From: Quillaja saponaria
Lineage: Eukaryota; Streptophyta; Magnoliopsida; Fabales; Quillajaceae
Assembly (NCBI GenBank): GCA_029379385.1
Contig: CM055606.1
Coordinates: forward strand, 17,199,142-17,263,141
Direction of reading: 5' to 3'
Length of the DNA: 64,000 nt
The translations under genes were made by a program, and so were the position numbers. Position 1 is the stretch's first letter, and the number at the start of each line of letters is the position of its first letter. Below, in pieces: positions 25,200 to 35,326 of this stretch. The notes below the pieces were generated by a model. That model ran no database searches, was not told where the DNA came from, and saw nothing but the letters and a program-made list of their open reading frames with translations.

Positions 25200-25445
25200 T
25201 CAAATCCTGAAATGCGGCAGAGCAGAAGTTCCATCAAGGCCCTTCGCATAGAAGTGGGCAACACATTCGGCCACCGTGGTTTCCCTGTACTTTGGAGGAT
25301 TATCTTCTGATAATAATTTCTGTATGGGTCCGAAGAGCTTTGATGTTAGCCGAACACCTGTGGAGAAAAAAATTGCAATGGATATCCTTGGACCTACATG
25401 GTTAGCTAGTACACTGTTTTCAACACTTATGACATTTGATATAAG
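25200..25445 (-). pseudogene. Orphan dioxygenase exon 3
   Basis: Reads as exon 3 of the family from LISN to PHFRI and a stop, but without exons 1 and 2. Three codons are missing near the start, and the segment that should hold the Fe-ligand His reads VENSVL instead of VEHRVL, so the ligand is lost. It is the duplicate of exon 3 of the gene at 29369-31204. The copy was cut inside intron 2, where a retroelement fragment follows. Confidence 0.9.
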
Positions 25446-25568
25446 CTGGAACAAAGAAAAAGGTTGGTTAGCTGCATCAACTGACGAACATCAAGAAAAC
25501 TTCTTAATTCATCACAAATGTGAAAATTATTTGTCAGAGAAATGAACTTGAAGATGCAGAGTGAAACC

Positions 25569-26170
25569 GGGTGGAGGAATTCTTAATGGTGGTTGAAAGA
25601 CCAGAAAGAAAACCGGCCTCCATATGAAAAGGTGACTAGAACATGGAGTACCCCTCACAAAATCAGGCTCAAGATAAATGTAGATGCTGCAATTGGGAGT
25701 AAAAATGCTGCTATAAGTGTCATTGTCAGAAACCACCTTGGAATACTCATTCAGGCATGGACAAAAATTTTGGCTGTTCAAACAGTGGAGGTGGCGGAGG
25801 CTAAAGCATTAGAATGGGCATTGGACAGTGCAAGGAATCAAGGGTGGAACGAAGTTGAATTCGAAAGTGATGCAAAAGTGATTGTTGAACTTATGAATGG
25901 AAAGCGAGATGGAATTCCATGGCGGCTATTAAGTCTAGTCAGGGATGGGCTTAGAATCTCTTGAGGCCACTACTATTTGGTCTTGCAGGTGGTGTCCTCG
26001 TGTTGCCAATATGGCTGCAGGTGCTCTGTGTAAATGGTCACTTAGTGTTTTGTATAGAGGCTCTGATCTCATTGAAGTCATCCCTGTTTAAAAGTTTATG
26101 GCCTCCTCTCCTAATACTAATTGGTTGGTTTTAAGTGTGAGGTTCTAACCTGTTATAAAAAATAGTTAAT
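25569..26170 (+). mobile_element. RNase H-like fragment of a retroelement at the duplication junction
   Basis: The 25593-25964 frame gives a domain of the plant RNase H-like (RVT_3) type: K-N-D-A start (KINVDAAIG), a VRNHLGILIQAW strand, AEAKALEWAL with the catalytic Glu, and FESDAKVIVELM with a catalytic Asp. After a stop at 25962-25964 the tail continues in a shifted frame (WCPRVANMAAGALCKWS), the usual R-x-A-N-x-A ending of this domain. Such domains end the ORF of many plant non-LTR elements and related hypothetical genes. The frameshift and lack of reverse transcriptase make it a dead piece. It starts exactly where homology to dioxygenase intron 2 stops. Confidence 0.82.
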
Positions 26171-26578
26171 GTAAATTATCCTGGTAACTACTGCAACTAT
26201 CAGCAATTGTAATACCTTTCGCCAGTGACTAAGTTCTGCAGTTCTCTGGGTTATCATTGCATTCATGGGTAGTGCAACATCTTCATTCTTCATCAGTATT
26301 GAAGTTTATTGACAATATGATCATACGATAAATATTCTACTTCACTGCTTGTAATAACTAATCTGTAGAATAAAAATTGATTCAAGAAACAGTAAAGGAT
26401 ACACTACAGATACGCATGTTTTCAGTTACACCTTTAGTACAAACCATAAACATCAATTCTCTGTAATTTGATTTCAAGTTTTCTAACCATATTTGTTCTA
26501 TGCATGACAAGAGCACCAACATATCATTTTAACACAATCACTTATCATGCTAAACTAAGTTCATTTAGCTTGCCAGAA

Positions 26579-28297
26579 TCAAATCCTGAAATCCAGCAGA
26601 GCTGAAGTGCCATCAAGGCCCTTTGCATTGAAGTAGGAAAAATAATATGCCATTGTGGTTTCCCTGTACTTTGGAGGATTAACTTCGGATAATAATTCCT
26701 TTATGGGTCCAAAGAGCTTTGAATTTGGCCGAACACCTGTGGAAAAAAAGCTTGCCATGGACACTCTGGGACCTACTCGGTTGGCTAGTACTCAGTGTTC
26801 AACACTTACGAATCGGTCATTTGATATGAGCTGGAATATGTAAGAAAGATTCTTAATTAGATGAATCAACTGAGGACCAAGTAAGGATTGCGGGAGGATG
26901 TAGATTGACAAATTAAATACAATCATTTATTGCAAAAACTAAAGATATAAATGCTACATATGGTTTTTGTATATCCAAGTTCCCATGACCAAGGCATTGG
27001 GATTATTATGACATGAATGATAGGCAAGCAGTCGAGCTGAAGCATGAAATAAGATTTGCTTTTTAAGGACAAATAAAAAAGCCCCCTTCTGTTAAACAAT
27101 GACATGAAGGTGCAGTAATTATCCCCAGTTACAGTTGCAGAAAACACAGATAGCAATTTACACAAGGATAACCAAAACTGAAACACTTGCCTGTAGAACA
27201 TCACCAATGTTAACTACAAGAGCTCCAGGATCAATCCACCTGTTCTTATGAAGAACTTGGAGGCCACCAATATGGTGTTGGAGAAGCACTGTGAGAAAGT
27301 CATTATCAGCATGCTTGCTTGTGCCCAAAGTTAATTCTGGTTCCGGGCATGTAGGATAGTAATGGCCAAGAGCAAGAAGCCCCTCAGCACATCCTATGTC
27401 TTTTAAATGATCTGGATTCAACCCAAGTGCTTCTGATAATAACTCAAACAATAAAATCCCCAGTTTCATTACAAGCTTTGAGTACTCCTGAAGTATGTCT
27501 CTACATATTAGCAGATAATCAACCTTTTGAAAGTTTAATTATTGTCATAAAAGTATTGGATAAGGTAATTCATCAAAATGCACATTTTACTAGTTTTCTC
27601 TGAAACTTCTTCAATTATATCCAACTGTTCTGAAAAAAATTGCATTTCACCTGCATTATTACTTTGGTCCATTCTACTTTAAAAATCAACCAATTATTTT
27701 ATTTTTATTTTTATTTTTCTTGATGAACCAACTAAACTTTAAGTTTCGCTTTACTTACCTGCAGACTACTGGCAAGTCTTCTGGATTGGGAGGATTAGGA
27801 GCCATGTAGCACATAAAAGTATCCCTCCAATTAGTTGCAGGTGCACTATATAGGTCAAAATTGCTGTTGTACACTACTGCTTTCATGTGATCAAGTGTAT
27901 AAAATTCTTTTTTGACTTCAGTATCTAGCTCATAGAATCTATGTATCCCATTATTCATTTCCTCCAGAACACTCACAGGGATACAATGATTGATCACCTG
28001 GAAGAAACCGCATGTCTCAGATGCTTCCCTCACCCTGTCAACAATACCATTGCGTATAGCTGTATCTTTAAAAAGGCCTTCAAGGTCTATGACAGGAATA
28101 CTAATTTTTTTGTCCAAAGCTGAGGCCTTCTCAAATTCATCAGGTGGTTGATAGAATATGCGAGGGATCTTAGTAACACCAGCATCAACAAGTCCTTTTA
28201 CTCCAGCTTTTGTGTCATCAAAGGCTTTCAGCTCACTTGCTCTATCATGGTCAGTCTTGGGTGTCACAGAAACTTCATCTGTACTGCTAACAAACAT
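26579..28297 (-). pseudogene. 2-oxoglutarate-dependent dioxygenase (ACO-homolog type) with late nonsense codon
   Basis: Exons are 27759-28297, 27191-27500 and 26579-26830. Exons 1 and 2 are open. Exon 1 lacks one codon, and exon 2 has a 12-bp in-frame loss removing the VPPV segment after WID. Intron 2 has a GC donor (CAG|GCAAGT). Exon 3 carries TGA at 26792-26794 where the others have CGA or AGA: the Arg directly after the third Fe-ligand His (VEHR). A product would end at that His and lack the 2-oxoglutarate-binding Arg-x-Ser and the C-terminal helix. Other oddities are HCIPV for HGIPV and LLQHH for LLQDH. Probably a recent pseudogene; the remainder of exon 3 is still intact. Confidence 0.88.
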
Positions 28298-29368
28298 TTT
28301 CCTCCTCTCTGAAGGAACTAGGCAACAAGAAAAGTGGGTAAAAGTGACACAAGAAACACATAACAGTCACAGTGGTAGAGGAAAAGGCACCTTAAAATGT
28401 CTGGCATTCCTATGGTCAGCTTGACTAATTGAATAAATAAATTGTCAGCAGCCGGTTAAATAAGAAAGTGGGCATGACTTTTTGTACCCAAAAAAAAGAC
28501 AAAAGAAAAAGAAAGTGTGCATGACTTTGGAGTTGGAAGTTGGGACCTGCACAAGATAAAGACAAAAGAATAAAGTAATTGTTGCAGGTATTGACATTCT
28601 CTCAAACCCTCCAACCATGATGATCTAATTAGTTTGAATCAATCCTATACACCACCACAGGATTAGTGGACCTTAGGATTTGAACTGGCTGCTCCTTCAA
28701 AACACCACTGTTTTAGAGCTAATTTTTCAATCTTAGTCCTTGTTAATGAAGTAAACTTCATGATGGAATATTTAGTGTTTAATTCTGCAAGAGCTTATAG
28801 ATCACACTTCAGCTAGCCGGTCCTGATGTGCTGGGGACGTTAATATTCGTCTTGTGAAAAATACGAAAACCTCAAGAAAATCTTGCTGTGTAACAAGATA
28901 AAGAATGATTATGTGAGAAGAAAAGCAGTACGTATAAAACCGAAACAGGACTTTATTTTATATCACAATTCTAGCCATATCGCAAGAAAACATTCTTTTA
29001 TAACTCTTGGATATTTCACCAATGACAATGTCCTGCACTTCCCCTCAGATATTTTAACTCAATCCATGAGTAGTGCAACATCTATATACATTAATAATGA
29101 ATATCAATGAAAATATGATCAGGGAAAGATTAAAATTCTACTTCGCCGCCTGTAATAATTATTCGGGGAGTAAAAATTTATTCAAGATCCTATGAAGGAT
29201 ACAAACCAAGCATGTTTTCAATCACACTACTAGTACAAGCCATAAACATCAATACTTTGAGTTCAGTTTCACAACCATGTTGGTCCTATGAATGACAAGA
29301 GCACCAACAAATTTATTTAACACCAAAAGCTTATCATGCTAAGCTAGTTTCATTTAGCCTGTCCAAAA
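28298..29368. other. Intergenic, unit B upstream DNA
   Basis: Colinear with 23191-25199 in unit A apart from the LTR element and extra minisatellite units. Contains one minisatellite-like unit near 28555-28640. No gene recognised. Confidence 0.6.
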
Positions 29369-31204
29369 TCAAATCTTGAAATGCAGCAGAGCAGAAGTTC
29401 CATCGAGGCCCTTTGCATAGAAGTGGGCAACATATTCGGCCACCGTGGTTTCCCTGTACTTTGGAGGATTATCTTCTGATAATAACTCTTTTATGGGTCC
29501 AAAAATCTTTGAAGTTGGCCGAACACCAGTGGAGAAAAAAGTTGCAATGGATACTCTTGGACCTATATGGTTAGCTAGTACTCTGTGTTCAACACTTACG
29601 AATCTGTCATTTGATATAAGCTGGAACAAAAGAAAAATTCTTAGTTAGCTGCATCAACTGATGAAAATCAAGAGAACTTCTTAATTCAGCACAAATTTGA
29701 AATTCTTTGTCAGAGAAATGAACTTGAAGATGCAGAGTGAAACCCAATTATAATTGCAGAAAAAACACTAAAAAGTAATGAACAAGAATGATAGAAAGAC
29801 TTGCCTGTAGAAGATCACCAATATTAACAACTAGAGCTCCAGGCACAGGGGGTACATCAATCCACTTATTCTTATGAAGAACTTGGAGGGCAGAAATATG
29901 GTCTTGGAGAAGCACGGTGAGGAAGTCATTATCATTATGCCTGCTTGTGCCCAATGTTAATTCTGGTTCTGGACATGCAGGATAGTAGTTGCCAATGGCA
30001 ACAACCCCCTCAGTGCAGCCCGCGTCTTCTAAATGATTTGGTTTCAGTCCAAGGGCTTCTGATAATAACTCAAACAGCAAATCCCCCACTTTCATCGCGT
30101 GCTTTGAATACTCTAGCAGTATGTCTCTACAGAGCAGATATAATTAATAAGAACAAAGACTATAGAATCAACCAAAATGGACATACGTTTGAAATTAACC
30201 TGCTTCAATTCTACTCAACTAGTAGGCAATTTGAAGCTGCTCAACAGTATTACTACCAACTATCTTAACCTAATTTTCGAGGCTATTTTTTTCACCCAAA
30301 GAAACTTTTACGTGAGACCTCTCTGACCATGTGATCAGGATGCTTTGATATAATATCAAAGAAGCATTTTATCCAAAAACTTAAAGCTCTTAGATGGCCC
30401 AGGAATAGGTTTTGATACCTTACACATCCCGATCATCTTGACCTATGACCAATTCAAGTTCTAGCTAAATGGTTGGAAATTTGCATGGCTGTGATCACAA
30501 GAAAGAAAACTAGATCTAGATAAATGTAAACAGACTCCAGTATCATACATACTTTTGAATGGTCTGAAAAATCATTAAAAACACATGATCATACAATCGC
30601 ATTCAAGAAATGATAGTTGATCTCAGCTAGAAACTATCAAATTGTAATTTTATTTCACATACCTGCATGCTTCGGGCAAGTCATCTGGGTTGGGAGGATT
30701 AGGAGCCATGTAACACAGTAAAGTGTCCCTCCAATTAGCAGCTGGTGCACGAAACAGATCAAAATTGCTGTAGTACACATATGATCTCCTGTGATCACGT
30801 GTATATAGTTCTTTTCTAACCTCAGCATCTTGGTCATAAAACCTATGTATCCCATTCTTCATCTCCTCCAGAACACTGACAGGGATACCATGATTGACAA
30901 CCTGAAAGAAACCCCATTGCTCAGATGCTTCTCTCACTTTCTCAACAATACCATTGTGTTTGGTCGGATCTTTGTTGACGTCTTCAAGATCAATGACGGG
31001 AATACTAAACTCTGTCTTGTCCAACTCCGTGTCGTTCTCAAATTCATCTCGTGGGTGATGAAAGATACGAGGAATCTTAGCAACCCCTGCATCAACAAGT
31101 CCTTTAACACCAAGTTTTGTCTCCTCAAAGGCTTTGAGCACACTTTCTCTATCATAATCAGGCTTGAGTGTCACTGGAACTTCCTCTGTACTACTAACCA
31201 CCAT
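29369..31204 (-). CDS. 2-oxoglutarate/Fe(II)-dependent dioxygenase, 1-aminocyclopropane-1-carboxylate oxidase homolog (open, 371 aa)
   Basis: Exons are 30663-31204, 29805-30126 and 29369-29620, open for 371 codons. Intron 1 is GT-AG; intron 2 has a GC donor (CAG|GCAAGT). N-terminal block [18 protein letters not shown], then [22 protein letters not shown] and APAANWRDT. Fe ligands are H244-x-D246 (RHNDNDF) and H300 (VEHRVL), with R310-x-S312 (GPRVS). It differs from all paralogs in exon 2, having HISALQV where they have the conserved HIGGLQV (or QIGGLQV). The two glycines form part of a turn after the metal site, so a change of activity is possible (inference). This is the most upstream member of the array; about 4 kb without genes separates it from the next locus. 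Confidence 0.92.
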
Positions 31205-33213
31205 GTTTCTTCTCTGTAAATTGACCCCAGAACTTGTATATCAACTCTTATTCTGAAATTTCAAGCAATACAACTAGAGTGAGCAAGAGAGACAAAAAAA
31301 AATATATAATATTATATTGAGAAAAATAATGTAAAATTTAGAAAAAAACATTTCATTATTGAGAGAATAAAAAATTCTATACATTAATAAAATAAAATAA
31401 ATATCGTTATCGTCTTTTATATATACATTTTTTAAAATATTATTTCAAATTCAACTTGAATTACTATATTGTTTTCATAATATAAACAACAAATAAATAA
31501 ATCTAAATTCATTTTTGTAAGTAAATTAACAAAGAACAAGCCATATGAATCTAAATTTAATTATAAAGATTATTTTTTATTTTTGATAAAAATGTTAAAG
31601 GAATGATGAAAATATCATTAATTTTTAAATTTTTTTTTTTTTTACTTATTATTAAATAATTAATTTTATTTTTATAAATTAAATTAGTATTTTTTTGGTG
31701 GGGAAAAAAACTCTACTCAATGAATATTTTAAAATTAAAACTAAAAATAGAAAATATGGGTAAAAGTGGTAAAAAAAAGTTTTAGCATAAAATTTAGGAC
31801 TTATTTGAAGATATATTTTACAAATAGGAGTTTAGGTAACATAAATATATTGTAGGATTTATTTGAAATATCCAGAAAAAAAAAAAAAAAAAAAAAGTAA
31901 GAATTATCCTTACTTTTCCCTATTATTTTTAGTAATGAGTGTCTAATCACTAAAGTAAATATCTACTATTTTGGTCATTTAGAATTCTATCAATTTTCAG
32001 TTTAGTCTTTTAAAAATTTTCTCAGTTAATTTTATATTTCAAAATTCAAAATTTCTCAATCAAATTTTATTTTTTCATTTACATGCTATGAATTAACGAA
32101 ATAATCATATTTGAATTCTAAAAAAATTGACCAAAAACATTATGATTAAATTAAAAATTGAAACAATTTTAAAAGACTAAAATAATAGTTAAGTCTAATA
32201 ATAATTGCATATGATTAGTGAGTTTGTATAAATAAGGGCAAAAAATTAAAATACGGGTTCTTTTTAAGTGGAGAAATCTCAGTCCAATTAGTGTTTTAGG
32301 TGTATCCATTAATCAAGCAAACTATAAATATTATTAGAAAATTAATATAAACATTTGTATTATGTAACATTTATGAGGGAAAACGTGTTCACCGTTCATC
32401 TAATTAAAAGGGCATCATATCCTTCGAATGAACCAAAAAAAACCACATCCAGCTAAGATATTAATTGAACTGAAGTCGATTATAGGTAATTTGTATCCAA
32501 TTGAACAATAATAGATGTTCTTGACTAGGGAGTGGGCATCCACAAAAGTTAAGAGCATAGAACTTCTAGTTTTTTTGTTTTAAATGGAAGTAGGGAGAAG
32601 ATGATGACATTTACTTCAACTCTATTTAAGGTTCAACATTGATGTAAAATTCATTGATTTGAAGCTGAATGGTTAGCTAAGTGGCTAAGAAGATATATTT
32701 ATTTATTTAAGAGATGTTGTAAGAGATAAAATTCTTATAAATTTTTTTAATATAATAATAGATGTTCTACTTGTGCTTAAACTTTACTATCTTTCCTTTA
32801 AAATTTTGATAGTGCAACAACTTGTTGATCAAAATTTCATTTTCTGAGAATTCACGAAATTTGATTTATTAAGAGGGATTGATTGATTCATTGTCTAATT
32901 CAATATCCCATAAGTAAATATTTTAGGAAAGTGTTATATGTATGATTAAATTTTGATTGTCAAACGAAAAAAAATATATGATAATTCTCTCAAATATCAA
33001 TATTATTTTAAAAAATATTATAATTAAAAGCCTATCACATGATCATATTTTAAATCACTAATAATTATACTTTTAAATAGATAAACTATTCGTAAAATTG
33101 TGGAATAAGTTTTTATTTTTTATTTTTTATTCTTGTGTCAATTTTTTTTGTTCAAATTTAAAAAAAAAAAAAAAAAAAAAAAGGGAGCAAAGCAAAAAAG
33201 AGGGAGAGAATTT

Positions 33214-33802
33214 TAGGGTGAGTTTGGAATAAATCCATGTGAGAGTTCAATTCAATTTAATTTAAATTATTTCTTAATGTTTGGAACAAATCATGTAAGT
33301 GATAGAATTCAAATGAATTAAATTGAATTATAGTATTTGGATTATTATTATAACTAATAGAATTCATTTCATTTTAATATTTTTACAAAATTATCCTTGC
33401 ATTAGTAAAAAAAAATATTCTTACAAAAGCAACTTCAATTATTGGTATAGGTATAATACATTATAAGGAGGAAAGAGTAACGAGGGGAAGGGGAGGAGAA
33501 AAAAAAAAAAGATGAGATGAGAAATGGGGTAGGAAGAAAAATGAGGGGTTGTAGTTTTTGAGGTTGGATATGAGAAGAAGTAAAAATAAATGGTTTATAT
33601 GTATTTTTAATCTAATTGAATTGAATTTTTGACAAATCATATTAATTTTTATGAGAATTCAAAATAAAAAAAATATTTTAAAAGCATGATTTAGAATGAA
33701 TTGAATTCTCATGAAAGATAGATACTGAATACAAAATTTTAATAAAAATTTATTTAGAATAAATTAAATTTTATAATTTTTGTAGTTCCAAACACTTAAG
33801 AA
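33214..33802. mobile_element. MITE-like element, low certainty
   Basis: The left end reads gtgagtttggaa and the right end, reversed, reads gtgtttggaa. Near both ends there are many GAATTC/AATTGAATT words (ttcaattcaatt, gaattgaattctc) that also appear in the 43.6-44.6 kb element. No open reading frame and no clear target-site duplication were found. Confidence 0.45.
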
Positions 33803-34551
33803 AATTTGAAAGAGGGGGGTTTTGGAGAAATGCTAAAAAAATGAGGAGGAAAACAAATAAAATGAAAACTAACATGCATCCATTTCCACTTAATGTAAAA
33901 CCAAACAAAACTGTTTATGGTCCCACACCGAACCAAATTCGTTCAACATCAGTGTGATGAAAAAGTCTACACTAAATGATATGAGTGGACATGTTTGCAT
34001 ATTTTAATTCAATTTCAATCCAAGAAAATCATTCTCACAATCATAATCAAATTAGTAAGCATTCTTTTGCTTTGTTTATTTACAGCTTCAGTGCACCATT
34101 TAAAGCTTGCTGTTAGATGCCTCAAGGATGTGGAACAGTGTCTGATACGTGTAAAGTGAAAGTTAAAAATGAGCCATAAAAAACATTAAATTTGCTACCT
34201 CAACTGTTGTTTTTCCTTTGATTTTTGCATAATTGCTCGTAATTCCTCCACTGAAAATACAACCAATCCTCTCTCTTCTATTCAGCTCATTTTCTTTCTC
34301 CTCTGTTCAACGTTTCTCTTTCGTGCTCTCTCCAGTCTCGTGAATGAATAGAGTTTCTGCAGAAAGAAAAATAAGAGAGACCCAATTAATTTATTTTTTC
34401 TATTTTTCATAACTTCTAATTTGACCTCGTGCAACATGCTTAAATATTAATTAATACAACTTAATCCATTTAAGTTTGCTAATACTTTTTCATATAATTT
34501 TGTGACTTTTTAAAAATTATAACATGCCAAAATTATTTAGCTAATTTTCTT

Positions 34552-34553
<2 letters not shown>

Positions 34554-34622
<69 letters not shown>
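34554..34622. repeat. (AT)n microsatellite, about 68 bp
   Basis: Uninterrupted alternating AT over roughly 34 repeats, probably length-polymorphic. Confidence 0.95.
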
Positions 34623-34627
<5 letters not shown>

Positions 34628-35326
34628 TCAGTTGTGCTTTTAAAAACAAAATAAGAGAAAAATATTTGTAAAAATTAATTGTGATTTTTTAATAACTGTC
34701 TTTATATCAACCTTATCAAGCTTAGCCTAAATCTTAAATTACAAATTAGTTAAAATCAACTATATAATCATATCATTCTCAAAAATGTATTCCTATGTTT
34801 ACAAACCAATCAACCAATCCTATACTTTAATTAAAATATCTCAAATTTCATGTTAACATTGCAATTGTTTCTTCCTGTAATAAGAGCCAAGGCAGGCGAA
34901 TCAATACAAATTCGACTGAGTATGTAACAGCAAATAGTTAAAGCGTCAGCATTTCACAGTGACGAAATTCAAAGGAGAAGAGGTAGAGTTGAAGGTTACC
35001 AACCAAATCTCAGCAACAAACATATTCTGCATCAATCGGTGTGGTCTGGGAAAACAACAATGCTATTTACAGCTCTACATACACCACAAGCAGAGAGAAT
35101 TTTTGCAGGTGGTATTATCCAACCACAGCAGTAAAATAGCAATTTGAGAGTGAAAATGGAGCATTGCTAATAATAGATTTCAAATCCAAACCGCAATTCA
35201 ACATCCACTAACTCAGCTCAGTACAAAACAATAGTAATCCTTGTAAATGAAATCAGAAAAAAAGAAAAGGAAAGGCTACTGTACTAAATTTTAGAATACA
35301 TCTAACTCATGTGATTCAAGCAGACT

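Larger units (their letters stand above)
20830..25568. repeat. Tandem segmental duplication unit A (partner of 26171-29745)
   Basis: Holds the gene at 21306-23190, its upstream DNA and an orphan exon 3. Colinear with 26171-29745 from ctgcaacatcttcattcttc-like 3'-flank sequence through to the intron-2 word gcagagtgaaacc at the right end. It is longer than its partner because it carries more minisatellite units and the inserted LTR element. Confidence 0.8.
26171..29745. repeat. Tandem segmental duplication unit B (partner of 20830-25568)
   Basis: Covers the pseudogene at 26579-28297, its upstream DNA, and exon 3 plus part of intron 2 of the gene at 29369-31204. It has one minisatellite unit and no LTR element, so it shows the pre-insertion state of unit A. 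Confidence 0.8.
31205..35326. other. Long AT-rich intergenic region
   Basis: No coding region recognised. Holds several poly-A/poly-T runs (about 31875-31897 and 33159-33183), a MITE-like element (33214-33802), an (AT)n tract (34554-34622), and the 3' flank of the HRLI gene. This gap marks the edge between the dioxygenase array and the conserved genes. Confidence 0.6.

Noticed and set aside
25569..26170. Domesticated RNase H gene
   Set aside because: The domain is interrupted by a stop and a frame change before its last motif, and it sits at a rearrangement junction; a dead fragment is the simpler reading.
8446..31204. Naming the dioxygenases as true ACC oxidase (ethylene-forming enzyme)
   Set aside because: They have the N-terminal [15 protein letters not shown] block and a length of about 370 aa, both typical of the ACO-homolog/GSL-OH/D4H group; true ACC oxidases are shorter (about 310-320 aa) and lack this block.
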